Of a stretch of 64,000 bases of DNA, positions 17,318 to 27,334 are shown piece after piece. The stretch lies in assembly GCF_003719335.1 (NCBI RefSeq), contig NZ_RIAS01000008.1:232432-296431 (forward strand), written 5' to 3'. The DNA is from Paenibacillus amylolyticus (GTDB lineage: Bacteria; Bacillota; Bacilli; Paenibacillales; Paenibacillaceae). Made by a program: the position numbers and the translations under genes. The notes below the pieces were generated by a model. The model was not told the DNA's origin, did no database searches, and worked only from the letters and a program-made list of their open reading frames with translations. Each line of letters starts with the position of its first letter. Within the stretch, counting starts at the first letter, position 1.

Positions 17318-18340
17318 TTATTGTCCCTCCGTCAAATACAGAATGTCACTTACGCCACGCTCCCGATTACGTCCCAACGGATTGTTCACCACTCTGCCCA
17401 TGAAATACATGGTGGATGAACCACCGCCGTCCAGGTTATACGCTTCGGTTGCACCCAGGTCTTTCATCGTCTGGGCAAGTTCAGCCAGCGTCATGCCCCG
17501 GCTGTCATCCTGTCTGCCATCGACCACAACGAACACATAGTGGTTCGGCGCAATCATGCCGATAGCCGTTCGAGGATTCGCATCCTGAATGGAGCGGTTG
17601 CCAAAGTTATTGTCGATTTTCACACGGCTGAAATCACTGGTAATTTCACCTTTCTGCACCAGAATCGGGCCAAAGGATAACGTATTGGTTACCCCTTCTG
17701 CCAGCAGTTCAGCAGAAGAAATATCATTTTCATTGTACGTTCGGATCGTCCCGTCATTAAACAGGGCTAGCGCATCCCTTGTCGGGCTGTCCCGATACAA
17801 AACGCCATTACGAATAATGACACCATCATCACGGAATCCGTAATAGTCACCGTTTATCGCAAAAATCGCATTGTTTGCTTCGGCAATCTCTGATGTGTCC
17901 TCTGTGATATTGGTACCAAAGCTATTGTCCGCCAGTGCAGTTCGTAAACTGCTCGCGTCCTTCGCCTGTACATCAGCCACATAATACGTAATTTGATCCG
18001 AGCCGGAGCCTGTCTGCATTTTCTGGATCTGAATCTTTAGATCATCACTGCTGTAATTCCAGTCATCTGACGTTGCATGTACATCCGTTGCAGTCGTAGT
18101 AGAATTTGTACCTGCGGTTCCCTCGGATACAGCATTCGGCGTTGTATGAGTAGCTGCCGTGTTATCATCAGCCACAACCACCTGTACATGCCGAATCAAA
18201 TATCGGTCAGCCAGGCTGTACAGGATGCTGCCTATCACAATTACAGCCACCAGGGTAATCGTAAGCCACCTGCGTTTTTTGCGGGAAACGGACATGCTAT
18301 GTTGATCTTTCCGGTTTGTTTTTTGAAAGAGTTGGATCAT
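17318..18340 (-). CDS. Phosphodiester glycosidase family (NAGPA-domain) exported protein
   Basis: 340 residues. A basic N-terminus and one membrane helix (about 25-45), a Thr/Ala/Asn-rich linker to about residue 90, then the NAGPA domain (about 140-335) with FAINGDYYGFRDDG, NPRTAIGM and the diagnostic LDGGGSSTMY near the end. Family members cleave phosphodiester-linked sugars; in Bacillota relatives trim wall glycopolymers. Its operon partner, a GT2/GtrA protein, supports a role in wall sugar metabolism. The start follows TCTGGAGAGGTGA. Confidence 0.88.
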   Translation of the reverse strand: MIQLFQKTNRKDQHSMSVSRKKRRWLTITLVAVIVIGSILYSLADRYLIRHVQVVVADDNTAATHTTPNAVSEGTAGTNSTTTATDVHATSDDWNYSSDDLKIQIQKMQTGSGSDQITYYVADVQAKDASSLRTALADNSFGTNITEDTSEIAEANNAIFAINGDYYGFRDDGVIIRNGVLYRDSPTRDALALFNDGTIRTYNENDISSAELLAEGVTNTLSFGPILVQKGEITSDFSRVKIDNNFGNRSIQDANPRTAIGMIAPNHYVFVVVDGRQDDSRGMTLAELAQTMKDLGATEAYNLDGGGSSTMYFMGRVVNNPLGRNRERGVSDILYLTEGQ

Positions 18341-18453
18341 GTATCGTTCACCTCTCCAGATTCATTATCGTTATAGTGCCATATTAGGGCCGGTAACTTA
18401 AATGAATCTGAAACGAAGAGACAAGGTGAACATCGTTTATATTAAAAATACAA

Positions 18454-18492
18454 AAAGGCCTTCCGTTTCCGTTAAAGGAAATCAGAAGACCT
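18454..18492 (-). terminator. Intrinsic terminator after the radical SAM gene
   Basis: AGGTCTTCTGATTTCC / GGAAACGGAAGGCCT imperfect stem on the minus strand, followed by TTTTTGTATTTTT, immediately after the stop at 18508. Confidence 0.75.
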
Positions 18493-18507
18493 CAAAGTAG
18501 AATTGAG

Positions 18508-19458
18508 CTATGCAAATAAAGCATCATATGCCGGGCAAGGGCGCTTTTCCAGAAAGTCCGTTAGTGCAGCGGGCTGCTGCTTATAGATGTCTTTCAGCGA
18601 CGTGCCACTATAAATGTTACCAATCACCACCGGATGACACAGTTCACAGATCAGAATGTCCCCGTTACCATGCAAGTGTAATTGTTTCGTGCCATCCACA
18701 CAGTTCGAGAAATATACACCTGGCTGTTCACGCAGATTCAATTGTTCGGCGAATCGATCCATACACGTAAAATAGAGCGTGGTATCCGGCTTTTTATTTT
18801 CGATTAACGCCGTGACCGATCGAACCAACGACTCTTTCGATACAATCTGGCTCCAGTCGGTGTGTGGCATCTTGATACTATTCTGAATCTCGTGAATGCG
18901 CACACCCAAATCGTAGACTTTATTGCTAATTGCCTGCATGTGGTCCTGATTGCCTTTGAACAGCAGCGTTTCAAGTACCGTCTCCATTCCCAGCTCCGTG
19001 CACAAACGAATGTTATGCTCAAGTCTCTCATACATGCGTGGATGCACACGGTAGTAAGCAGCATAAGACTCTGCATCCGTATAATTAAAAGAGATATGGA
19101 TGTTCGACAACCCGGCATCCCGTAACGCCATGATTCTTTCCTCTGTAAGCAGACTGGCATTGGTGTTCAGTTGTGTATCGATGCCCTGTGCAGCACAGTA
19201 CGTGACAATCTCCAGACAGTCCTGGTACTTGAGGGTGACTTCACCACCTGACAAACGTACCCGCTTGAGATGAGGAAGCTCCCCAATAATGCGGATGACC
19301 TCTGCGCTACTAATGCACTCCCCATCGTCTCGATTGTAGGCGCAGCAGTAGTCGCATTTATAATTGCAATTGGAAGTTACCCCTACCTCTAGCCCCTCCA
19401 GCTCATAGACGCCAGGAGTTTCCAGTTCAAGTGCTTTGTATTTGTTTTTGATCGTCAT
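18508..19458 (-). CDS. Radical SAM protein
   Basis: 316 residues. The iron-sulfur ligands are CNYKCDYC (CxxxCxxC, about residues 31-38), followed by the GGE-like RLSGGEVTL that binds S-adenosylmethionine. A second Cys group near the C-terminus (SNCVDG, ICELCHP, RPCPAY) could hold an auxiliary cluster, as in SPASM/MoaA-type proteins. Neighbours give no pathway hint. Ribosome site GGGGGAGGG precedes the ATG. Confidence 0.88.
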   Translation of the reverse strand: MTIKNKYKALELETPGVYELEGLEVGVTSNCNYKCDYCCAYNRDDGECISSAEVIRIIGELPHLKRVRLSGGEVTLKYQDCLEIVTYCAAQGIDTQLNTNASLLTEERIMALRDAGLSNIHISFNYTDAESYAAYYRVHPRMYERLEHNIRLCTELGMETVLETLLFKGNQDHMQAISNKVYDLGVRIHEIQNSIKMPHTDWSQIVSKESLVRSVTALIENKKPDTTLYFTCMDRFAEQLNLREQPGVYFSNCVDGTKQLHLHGNGDILICELCHPVVIGNIYSGTSLKDIYKQQPAALTDFLEKRPCPAYDALFA

Positions 19459-19621
19459 ATGCCCTCCCCCTGATTACCTTTCAGTTTAAGCTCCACGTCC
19501 TGATAACCTGAAGATTATAGCGAAAGATATTCCAAGGGCGCTATGACATTGTATACGTTCCGGTGGTAAAGACCGTGCAAAATCCAGAAAGCCTTAACAA
19601 TTCTTCCAATAAGCCTTAAAT

Positions 19622-20281
19622 TCAAGGCCATAATCTGTTCTTGTGCCACTGTTCGTCTTGCCATGTATACTGAACACGAATATGTTTCCGATCTGTATCC
19701 CCCTGCCAAAACTCCACTTCTTGTGCATTCACAGCGTATAACCGCCAATGAGGCGCAACAAAATCAGGGTCCTCCTGAAGGCGTTTCTTCTGAACTTCAA
19801 TGGAACGATTTAACGCATCCTCCTCAACCAACAGCTGACTCTGACGCTCCGTCATGGCTACCGCTCTTGCTCCAGGTTTACGTTTACGGAAGTCATTAGC
19901 TCCTGCCTCGTCTCCCTCATCCTGTGCAATCCCCTTAATCCGAATCTGTCTGCCCAATGAAGGCCAGTACAAGGTAAGTGCCGCCTTAGGGTTATCTTTC
20001 AACTGCTGGCCTTTTCGACTTTTCGAACTGGAAGCAAAATAGAACGTGTCCTCGATGATGTTTTTTAAAATTAACACTCTCGCATCTGGATAACCCTGTT
20101 GATCTACTGTAGAAAGGGTCATGGCATGAGGTTCCTTTACGTTGCTTTCCACCGCGATTTTCAGCCATTCCAAAAACAACTTTCCCGGCTGGCTAGGCAA
20201 TTGTTCTAAATTCCAGGGCGGAAATGGTCCAGATAAAGACTTTAATTGATGCAGTAGCTCTCCCGCTTGTCCGCTCATCAT
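19622..20281 (-). CDS. Pyridoxamine 5'-phosphate oxidase-like flavoprotein (PdxH type)
   Basis: 219 residues. FMN-binding core with DARVLILKN, FYFASSSKSRKGQQL and LTLYWPSLGRQIRIKG, and the C-terminal segment EFWQGDTDRKHIR ending in RLWP where PdxH has RLAP. The full PdxH length and C-terminal arginine-rich tail suggest the enzyme oxidising pyridoxine or pyridoxamine phosphate to pyridoxal phosphate, though the altered tail leaves room for another substrate. AAGGAGGTAGGGA precedes the start. Confidence 0.8.
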   Translation of the reverse strand: MMSGQAGELLHQLKSLSGPFPPWNLEQLPSQPGKLFLEWLKIAVESNVKEPHAMTLSTVDQQGYPDARVLILKNIIEDTFYFASSSKSRKGQQLKDNPKAALTLYWPSLGRQIRIKGIAQDEGDEAGANDFRKRKPGARAVAMTERQSQLLVEEDALNRSIEVQKKRLQEDPDFVAPHWRLYAVNAQEVEFWQGDTDRKHIRVQYTWQDEQWHKNRLWP

Positions 20282-20324
20282 TCCCTACCTCCTTCTCATC
20301 CTTGTGCCTTGAAGTTCTGTTACT

Positions 20325-20942
20325 TTACGATCTTAAATGAGGAATCCTGTTCGTGTCCAATATGCTCCAGCCTTTCTCCATGTTCTGAATCGTGTGAATA
20401 CTCGTGTTGTCGATGGGATAAAAACTGGACGTATTACTCCATTCCCTGTTAGCGAGCACATAATAAAGGATATTAATCACCCCACCGTGGGTCACCAGCA
20501 AAACATTCGATTGGATTCGCTTTTCTTCGAGTTGAATACAAAGATTCTCGAATGCATTTCGTATCCTTGCATAAAATTGTGTCGGACTTTCTCCACCCGG
20601 AAAAACAGTGTCCATCTTGAGCGTATTAAAATAGATCCCGGGGTACTTTTCCTCTGCTTCCGCATGGAGCATACCCGCCATATCACCATTATTCATCTCA
20701 CGCCAATCGGGTGTGTATATACCTCGAATACCCAATGACTCTTCAATCGAGTTGCTGGTTTGCATCGCTCGGGGAAGATCACTACTGATAAGCGTTTGAA
20801 TGTCATATTGCTCTGCATGTTCATACAGATACGTTCCTAAAGCTCTGGACTGAATAATACCTGCTTCGGTGAGTCCCCTTTGGCTCCAACCGCCGCGGTA
20901 GCCTTCTTCATCTGCACCATGTCGAACCAGAAAAATCTTCAA
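20325..20942 (-). CDS. Histidine phosphatase family protein
   Basis: 205 residues. The N-terminal VRHGADEE has the catalytic His of the phosphoglycerate-mutase-like superfamily (RHG), and LLVTHGGVIN near residue 150 has the second His. The Glu acid is likely in WREMNNGDM. Broad substrate range; the substrate here is unknown. Single gene close to a DUF2569 gene. Confidence 0.88.
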   Translation of the reverse strand: MKIFLVRHGADEEGYRGGWSQRGLTEAGIIQSRALGTYLYEHAEQYDIQTLISSDLPRAMQTSNSIEESLGIRGIYTPDWREMNNGDMAGMLHAEAEEKYPGIYFNTLKMDTVFPGGESPTQFYARIRNAFENLCIQLEEKRIQSNVLLVTHGGVINILYYVLANREWSNTSSFYPIDNTSIHTIQNMEKGWSILDTNRIPHLRS

Positions 20943-20973
20943 TGTGTACCGTCACCTTTCAATGTCTCATCAT

Positions 20974-21504
20974 TTAACGAACAAATGTATTCTGAACACG
21001 TTCAGACTTGATAAAATACGGGATCCAGATCGCACAAGCAATGGCGGATCTTGCAATGTCCCGTACTGAACTTCCGTCTTCGAGTTCTCTTGCTATCGGA
21101 ATCTGATAAAGCAGCAGATAATCCACAATTCCAACTCCGAGGCTGAGACTGTAAAAAATAATCATCAGACGTGGAAGGATTGCTTTTTTCCGATAGAAAG
21201 CAACAATGACGTACACTGTAAATACCAGAAACATTAGGTTGAAAACAGTTTCAAAAATAATTACTGGAGCCCAAAGCGGGTGATACAAGCCTGAATCCTT
21301 AGCAGTTAAAACCTCCCATGTCTCTGTGTTGAATATGGTTAACATAGATTGGTTGATCTGTACCAGGAGCATAATTAGTGTGAACCACAACCCAATCTGG
21401 ATAAGGATCAGCCAGCCTCCGAGCCCAGACACACCAAGTGGGCGGTGTTCTCTCATTGATTCTTGAAATGGTTCTTGTAGAGGTTCTTGCTGCATTTCTG
21501 ACAC
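20974..21504 (-). CDS. DUF2569 family membrane protein
   Basis: 176 residues. After a polar N-terminus the motif LGVSGLGGWLILIQIG begins the first of four membrane helices, as in DUF2569; the last helix ends at IACAIWIPYFIKSERV, the family's common W-xx-Y-xxxS end. Function unknown. Confidence 0.8.
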   Translation of the reverse strand: MSEMQQEPLQEPFQESMREHRPLGVSGLGGWLILIQIGLWFTLIMLLVQINQSMLTIFNTETWEVLTAKDSGLYHPLWAPVIIFETVFNLMFLVFTVYVIVAFYRKKAILPRLMIIFYSLSLGVGIVDYLLLYQIPIARELEDGSSVRDIARSAIACAIWIPYFIKSERVQNTFVR

Positions 21505-21802
21505 GTCCTTCTCTCATATTGTTTTAACCGCCGCTATCCGATTCCATATGTATAAATACTCTATAGGTTTCCTTCCTATTTCACGCTTGAAAGCTATCTA
21601 TCTCCCTATAAAAATTGACATAGCTTCCTTATTGTACTACATGAGAGAAAAGAGGCATACCTATGATTTTCTCAGCTCCTTTTTCGGAATCGTTATACTT
21701 TCACCATGTTCCGTCCAGTCTGTACATGTCATAATTCAACATAACAACAGCAGTCGAAGATGATGCTTATGATTGTTTATATTATTGAAGGAGGATTTAG
21801 CC

Positions 21803-22747
21803 ATGCCTGATCCAAAATTAACGTTACTGCCTTTTGCCGATATTTCCAGTTATACCGAGGGTTTCGAAATCGTCTCCGTGCAGTGGGGACACGATGGCCT
21901 TGCATATATACTACTTATTAATCAAATCCCTGAACGAAAACAAGGTATGTTTGTGCAAACCAAACTAAAGGAGTCATACACGTACAAAGTGCTGATTGTA
22001 TCGGATGAATATGTTCAGGAAGTCGTCATCGGTGGACAACAATATCACTATCATTACGTACAGCCCTTACAAGAACATCTGCTGCTCGTTGGTGCGCGCT
22101 GCACCTATTACGGAAACAATCAATATGATCTGAATGCCAAAGTGTGTGACATGGAAGGCACAACGATTCGTGAATTTTTGCTCGGAGACGGGATTCAGAG
22201 TGTACAGGTGACGGAGCGTGGAACGATCTGGACCAGTTACTTCGATGAAGGTATTTTTGGCAACTATGGCTGGGATCAGCCCGTTGGAGAGAGTGGATTG
22301 CTAGCTTGGGACGCATACGGGAATGTACTCTATAAAAATAACAGCGCCGATATTGCCGACTGTTATGCGCTCAATGTGGTGAACGAAGAAGAAGTATGGT
22401 TCTACTATTATACTGAATTTACACTTGGCTGTATTTCGGGAGGATTCAAACCTGAATCTACTCAAGTGAACTTCCTGAATCCGAATATATCAGGTTCCTC
22501 CGGTTTCTGTACGGATGGATATCACTTCCTCTTTGATGCCGGGTACGGGAAGCATGGAACATTTATTTTCAAGAAAATGCAGAAGCCTGGTAGCCTTACC
22601 AAGGGAACGAAGTTCAAATTACTGAACGAAAAAAAACGCCCTTTTCAACAGGCACGACAGGATTTTCGCCAAGATCACCTGCTGCTGAGCGAGGGGAACT
22701 TGCTCTACCAAGTAAAGATGGAAGAACTGTTATCTGTTATAGAGTAG
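21803..22747 (+). CDS. Hypothetical protein
   Basis: 314 residues, starting at the ATG after GAAGGAGGATTTAGCC. All-beta in appearance, with repeated aromatic strands such as GTIWTSYFDEGIFGNYGW and EEVWFYYYTEFTLG, suggesting a propeller-like fold. No signal peptide or membrane segment. I do not recognise a family. Confidence 0.65.
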   Translation: MPDPKLTLLPFADISSYTEGFEIVSVQWGHDGLAYILLINQIPERKQGMFVQTKLKESYTYKVLIVSDEYVQEVVIGGQQYHYHYVQPLQEHLLLVGARCTYYGNNQYDLNAKVCDMEGTTIREFLLGDGIQSVQVTERGTIWTSYFDEGIFGNYGWDQPVGESGLLAWDAYGNVLYKNNSADIADCYALNVVNEEEVWFYYYTEFTLGCISGGFKPESTQVNFLNPNISGSSGFCTDGYHFLFDAGYGKHGTFIFKKMQKPGSLTKGTKFKLLNEKKRPFQQARQDFRQDHLLLSEGNLLYQVKMEELLSVIE

Positions 22748-22795
22748 CTTCACATGAGCTGAGGAATGAGGAAAACGATCAAAAAAAGCTTAAGA

Positions 22796-23089
22796 TCATG
22801 CCTTAAAAGACAATCCCTCTTCCTCCAGCGATTTACGCAATATGGGCATAGATGAAGGCCCGATCCCATGCAGCTTTAGAATCTCCTTCTCCGTATACTC
22901 GGCAAGTTTCGGTAAAGTCGTTATTCCTTCTGTTTCAAGTGCACGTCTTACCGGAGCAGACAGCAGACTCATAAATCCCTCTGTTGGTTTCCGTTCCGCC
23001 TCACACTTGGGGCAAGTCGGACAATCACTTTTTTTAACAAAAGTATGTCCCTTCTCACATGTTCGCCGTGTTCCTTTAGCAGTTGTCAT
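22796..23089 (-). CDS. Zinc-ribbon plus helix-hairpin-helix protein
   Basis: 97 residues. Cys residues in RRTCEKGHTF and CPTCPKCEAE suggest a small zinc ribbon (residues 10-30). The rest, PVRRALETEGITTLPKLAEY then LHGIGPSSMPILRKSL, is a helix-hairpin-helix of the type found in the RNA polymerase alpha C-terminal domain. Likely nucleic-acid binding; partner unknown. Confidence 0.75.
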   Translation of the reverse strand: MTTAKGTRRTCEKGHTFVKKSDCPTCPKCEAERKPTEGFMSLLSAPVRRALETEGITTLPKLAEYTEKEILKLHGIGPSSMPILRKSLEEEGLSFKA

Positions 23090-23174
23090 ATGGGTTTTCC
23101 CCCTTAAAGATTGTATAATACCTTTGATACATAAGTTTACAAGAATGAAATCTGATTCGCAGGAGTGTGTTTAA

Positions 23175-24002
23175 ATGAATTTTAAAGATAAACTGATGTA
23201 CATACAAGAAAATCAATATCAAGCACCCGCAGATGCCTTCGACTTGATACAAGAAATGTTACATAATATCGGTACGGTAGACGCACAATTGCGTGATGAA
23301 TTGATCTATACCACCTTATCTCACTGGATTCCTAGCCTTCCTCTGACTACATACGAATTAGAACACATTTTAACCACCGTTTTAGATCATAACCATCTGC
23401 TTTATCAATTGGGTGAAGCCCATACCGATTCCGTATTCACACGTTCTTTTTCGATGCTGGTTATCCCTCTTCTTTTCACGAGACACGCAGCATCGCCTTT
23501 TCTGTCAAGTGAGCGTATTCATCAGATTAAGGACATGGTCTTTCACAATGTACGAGAAGAAAAGGATTACCGCGGATATGATGAGACCAAAGGGTGGGCA
23601 CACGCTGTTGCTCATGCTGCTGATGTTTTGGAAGATTTGGCTCAATACAATGAATTAGATGAGGCTGATTTATCAACGATGCTGGATCTGGTGTACGAGA
23701 AAATGACGATCAGCGAACGGGTCTACTCTGATGGCGAAGACGAACGAATGGTGAAACCAGTCATGTGTATTCTGGATAGAAACCTCCTTACTCAGACATA
23801 CATTCAACAATGGATTCAACGTTTTGGTACCGTGGAGAATGAATCCGAATTTTTGCCTGCCTTCAGGCAAAAAAATAACATTAAAAACTTTCTGAAAAGT
23901 CTTTATTTCAGAATCAAATTTCATGGAGTGTATGATGCTGACTTATGTCCAACGATTGAGGAAACGTTATATAAAGTAGAACCGGTCTACTATTCATCCT
24001 GA
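23175..24002 (+). CDS. DUF2785 family protein
   Basis: 275 residues, predicted almost wholly helical. The motif DYRGYDETKGWAHAVAHAAD is the family's conserved core, with DERMVKPV further on. No signal peptide. Function unknown. It converges with the minus-strand DUF4304 gene; only about 14 bases separate the stops. Confidence 0.85.
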   Translation: MNFKDKLMYIQENQYQAPADAFDLIQEMLHNIGTVDAQLRDELIYTTLSHWIPSLPLTTYELEHILTTVLDHNHLLYQLGEAHTDSVFTRSFSMLVIPLLFTRHAASPFLSSERIHQIKDMVFHNVREEKDYRGYDETKGWAHAVAHAADVLEDLAQYNELDEADLSTMLDLVYEKMTISERVYSDGEDERMVKPVMCILDRNLLTQTYIQQWIQRFGTVENESEFLPAFRQKNNIKNFLKSLYFRIKFHGVYDADLCPTIEETLYKVEPVYYSS

Positions 24003-24016
24003 AGGATGTGTTAAAG

Positions 24017-24604
24017 TCAATACGCTGCAAAAATAGCTGCATACTTCTTCTCAAAGATCGCCCAGCGATTTTCGACTCCATATTCAGCGTGCAGTTGTTG
24101 TAGATATATCTGAGCAGTCGTCGTATCACCATTTTGCAGCAGGAAATGGAAGGTTTCTTCGCTTAAATGCAGTGCGGTTCTTTTCATATAATACTCCACA
24201 ATATCCCTGGCGCTGGTTATGTTCCGCATATATTCCATGGCTTCTTCCAGATGGGAGAGCAGTTCTTTTGAAAAGGTGACCAGGTCGGTGTCAGGTGTCA
24301 ACGAGTAGCGGTCTGGAGCAGATGGGACAATCTCTTCAATCCTGCAGATGAGATGAGCCTGCTCCTCCATCGTTTTACCGCCTGATACCATAGACTGCAG
24401 CTCCGCCAGCTCCTTGGAATGAATCATGCAGTTAATATAGAAGCGAACGTGATTGGCTGTATTGCCTTGGGACTTTTGAATGTTGAATCCGTAAATAAGA
24501 CCACCTTCGACTCTTCGAAAATTCAGACCTTTTTTGGTATAACCGTGACGGGAAAACAAAGGTTTTACTTCATTTTTGATCATCTCTTTAAACAGCTCCT
24601 GCAA
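24017..24604 (-). CDS. DUF4304 family protein
   Basis: 195 residues from a TTG start preceded by GGGAGGGAG; an upstream ATG in frame has no such site and would run into the NUDIX region. The N-terminal MIKNEVKPLFSRHGYTKKG and NFRRVEGGLIYGFNIQKS are typical of DUF4304. Function unknown; relatives are often near immunity-type genes. Confidence 0.75.
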   Translation of the reverse strand: MQELFKEMIKNEVKPLFSRHGYTKKGLNFRRVEGGLIYGFNIQKSQGNTANHVRFYINCMIHSKELAELQSMVSGGKTMEEQAHLICRIEEIVPSAPDRYSLTPDTDLVTFSKELLSHLEEAMEYMRNITSARDIVEYYMKRTALHLSEETFHFLLQNGDTTTAQIYLQQLHAEYGVENRWAIFEKKYAAIFAAY

Positions 24605-24732
24605 CGAAACTCCCTCCCCTCTATGCCTGATCGATTTTATAAAAATACGGCCCGCACATCGATTCATGCGTATGCACATACGTCCATGTGAATGCCTTGT
24701 CAAAGATATAGATATCCTGTTGCTCATCAAAA

Positions 24733-25272
24733 TCAGCCTTTATCTGCTTTTCGCAGCAAATAAGCCAGTGCGTACATCTCGGCAATATCCTGCCGGTTCT
24801 GTTCCCGGAAACGCCGTACCGCTTCAGCGATACCAACCACCTCAACCGACACCACCTGCTCCCCATCTTCGGGATTAAGCGGTTCACCAACCAATTCCAC
24901 ATCACCGTATCCAATGACTCTAACGAAATGTGGATGCGGAATGTAAGGTCGATACGGTTCCAGAGCACGAGAAGTGCAATGAAACTGCCCAAAAACTTGG
25001 TAGCTCCGCAGCTCTGCGCCTAGTTCTTCCATCAGTTCACGTTTTAATCCCCGCATATAATGCTCGCCTGCTTCCAACGTTCCTCCAGGCAACTCCCACA
25101 GTCCGTTATCCAATTGAAACACAACACACTGTTCTCCGACAAACGGAATAATGCTCACATTACTTACCAGTGTCTTGTCTATTTGCTCGCCAAGCCGGAA
25201 CTCAGCCTCTACAATTCCCCAGTGGATCGGCGCGCTTAGTGCCGGAAATTGTTCTGTATTTATGCTGCTCAT
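24733..25272 (-). CDS. NUDIX hydrolase
   Basis: 179 residues. NUDIX box GGTLEAGEHYMRGLKREL followed by MEELG. Long C-terminal helix region (VRRFREQNRQDIAEMYAL). ATG follows GGAGAGG. The ADP-ribose pyrophosphatase-like arrangement (ELPGGTLE) suggests a nucleotide-sugar substrate, not confirmed. Confidence 0.88.
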   Translation of the reverse strand: MSSINTEQFPALSAPIHWGIVEAEFRLGEQIDKTLVSNVSIIPFVGEQCVVFQLDNGLWELPGGTLEAGEHYMRGLKRELMEELGAELRSYQVFGQFHCTSRALEPYRPYIPHPHFVRVIGYGDVELVGEPLNPEDGEQVVSVEVVGIAEAVRRFREQNRQDIAEMYALAYLLRKADKG

Positions 25273-25379
25273 CACTACCCAATCCTCTCCAATTCCATTT
25301 CCTGATGTCCTGATGTTATGTAATGATCCTTATCAAGTGCATACGCTCCATACGCTTCCAATTATAATCGAAACCGCAA

Positions 25380-25421
25380 AAAGAAGGCCACCTCCCATCG
25401 GGAACATATGACCTTCCTTTC
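25380..25421 (-). terminator. Terminator after the ABC exporter operon
   Basis: Imperfect hairpin GGAAGGTCA / TGGCCTTC on the minus strand, followed by TTTTTG, about 60 bases after the ABC ATPase stop at 25482. Confidence 0.6.
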
Positions 25422-25481
25422 ACGCATCCAATAGTATTAATTTAGCCATCTATCTCTTCAAATCATTTACCCAAACGTCTC

Positions 25482-26159
25482 TTAGTGCTGGACCAGCTTC
25501 CCTTTTTCCAAAAAAAGAACCCGGCTACAGAGCGGCAAAATCCGCTCATCATGCGTAACCATCACCGCACTCTTGCCCTGCTCCTTCACGAGCCGTGCAA
25601 TTGTGCTTACAATATCCAGCCCGCGCTCCGCATCCAGGCTGGCCGTCGGTTCATCCGCCAGCAGCACAGCCGGATCATTCATTAACGCTCGCGCAATGGC
25701 AACGCGCTGGCGTTCCCCGCCGGACAGCTTGTCGGTGTAAGCTTTGCGCCGGTGAGACAGGCCCACCGTCTCCAGCAGTTCCCCTGTACGGCGCTCGGCT
25801 TTGCTTTTGTCCATGCCTGCAAGCTTCGCAACCACGAATAACTGCTCCTCCACCTTCAGGTACGGAATCAGATTCGCACTTTGAAAAATAAATCCAAGCT
25901 GGCGCAGCCGTACATCCGAGATGTCCGTTTTATTTTTGCCCATAATGGAAGTTCCGTCCAGCAATACTTCCCCGTCCGTGGGTTCAAGCAGTGCACCTGC
26001 AATCGACAGGAACGTGCTTTTCCCCGAACCCGATGGGCCCATCACCGCGACCAGCTCCCCTTCTGCCACCTGCAGATCAAGCTCATCCAGAATGGTGCGC
26101 GGACTGCCGCCGTCATCAAATGTCCGTGTGACACCTTGTAACTCCAGTCGGTTTCTCAT
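25482..26159 (-). CDS. ABC transporter ATP-binding protein (MacB/LolD/BceA type)
   Basis: 225 residues. Walker A GPSGSGKSTFLSIAG, Q-loop GFIFQSANLIP, signature LSGGERQRVAIARAL, Walker B VLLADEPTASLD, and a final switch His in VMVTHDERIL. The short cassette plus FtsX-type permease (overlapping by four bases) is the MacB/LolD class. The adjacent kinase and regulator, in the same direction upstream, suggest an inducible exporter, possibly for a peptide or lipid. Confidence 0.93.
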   Translation of the reverse strand: MRNRLELQGVTRTFDDGGSPRTILDELDLQVAEGELVAVMGPSGSGKSTFLSIAGALLEPTDGEVLLDGTSIMGKNKTDISDVRLRQLGFIFQSANLIPYLKVEEQLFVVAKLAGMDKSKAERRTGELLETVGLSHRRKAYTDKLSGGERQRVAIARALMNDPAVLLADEPTASLDAERGLDIVSTIARLVKEQGKSAVMVTHDERILPLCSRVLFLEKGKLVQH

Positions 26160-27268
26160 GCTGCCGTCCTCCCAATCGCATCAAGCGCATCAATTTTAGT
26201 GACTTTCCACACCGAGAATAACGAACCCGCCATTGACATCAGGATAAATAACGCACAAGTTAAAGCTAGCGTGGATGCTCCTAATTGAAATGGCATGGAT
26301 GCTGGAAGAACAGATTCAAACAGCCGGACAAGCAACACGCTAATCACCAGACTACCCACGGACAATAGCAATACTTGCAGCGACACACTGCCTGCCAGAT
26401 AACCGTTTCGTGTGCCAATCGCTTTTAAAATGCCAAATTGACTGGTCTTCTGAATCGTAATGACGTAGAAAAATACCGCCAGTACAAATGCCGAGATGAC
26501 GTACAGGAAAGCTATCATCATCAATAATGAGCCCTGTTCCTCCTTGTAACCAGGGATGGCAGATACGGCATCTGATTTGGTAATAATCTCGGTCTTGGGC
26601 AAAGCAGCACTTAAGCTGCTCACCTGATCATCCGCACCTTTGACAGCAATAGCGTTGTATTCTGGTGTGCTAACCGCTCCAGCACGTGACCCAGCTTGCA
26701 ACGCAAGCCATTCCTGCTCGTTCAGAAACACCACCGGGGCGTGGCTGAACGATTCATTTTGTACAAAACCACTCACTGTCCACTCTGTTCCTGAGGCTTG
26801 ATCCACCAGCACAGTGCCGATCGTGACACCGGATTTCGCCAGCTTCTGATCCACTACAACCTGTCCTGCGGACTGAGCAGTGATCGCTTTGCCGTCAGTA
26901 ACGGTTGACGCCAGCCAGCTGCCCGGGTTTACCATGAATAAAGTGACATCGATCTTTTGGGTATCCTCCGCTGGACTGACCGTAGTCATTCGAACACCTA
27001 GCGGCTCGGCATTGTCCTGTCCGACAACAGCACGTGCCTCGTCCAGCTCCTGCTGGCCTACCTGTGAACGCGTAAAACGATGATTAGAGTCCTGTTCGAG
27101 TACAAAATGGGTTGCTGCCATATTTTTAATTGAAGCCGCATTATCATATGACAGCCCCTGTGCAAGTCCGGTTACAAACAGCACCAGAAACGATACCAGC
27201 ACCATGATGGTGGCAATCAAGGCGTATCGTCCTTTTGCAAACCTCATTTCCCGTATAGCCAAGTACAT
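26156..27268 (-). CDS. ABC transporter permease, FtsX/MacB-like
   Basis: 370 residues. An N-terminal membrane helix (about 15-38), a large extracytoplasmic domain (about 40-240) and three helices after residue 240 (LLMMIAFLYVISAFVLAVF, VSLQVLLLSVGSLVI, LTCALFILMSMAGSLF) match FtsX-like permeases. The reading frame overlaps the ATPase gene at ATGA. Role: export with the ATPase; substrate unknown. Confidence 0.9.
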   Translation of the reverse strand: MYLAIREMRFAKGRYALIATIMVLVSFLVLFVTGLAQGLSYDNAASIKNMAATHFVLEQDSNHRFTRSQVGQQELDEARAVVGQDNAEPLGVRMTTVSPAEDTQKIDVTLFMVNPGSWLASTVTDGKAITAQSAGQVVVDQKLAKSGVTIGTVLVDQASGTEWTVSGFVQNESFSHAPVVFLNEQEWLALQAGSRAGAVSTPEYNAIAVKGADDQVSSLSAALPKTEIITKSDAVSAIPGYKEEQGSLLMMIAFLYVISAFVLAVFFYVITIQKTSQFGILKAIGTRNGYLAGSVSLQVLLLSVGSLVISVLLVRLFESVLPASMPFQLGASTLALTCALFILMSMAGSLFSVWKVTKIDALDAIGRTAA

Positions 27269-27334
27269 ATGCTCTGACCTCCTCTTGATAACCCAAGTAT
27301 AGGAGGTGAAAATGAACGGAAAATGAATAACAGA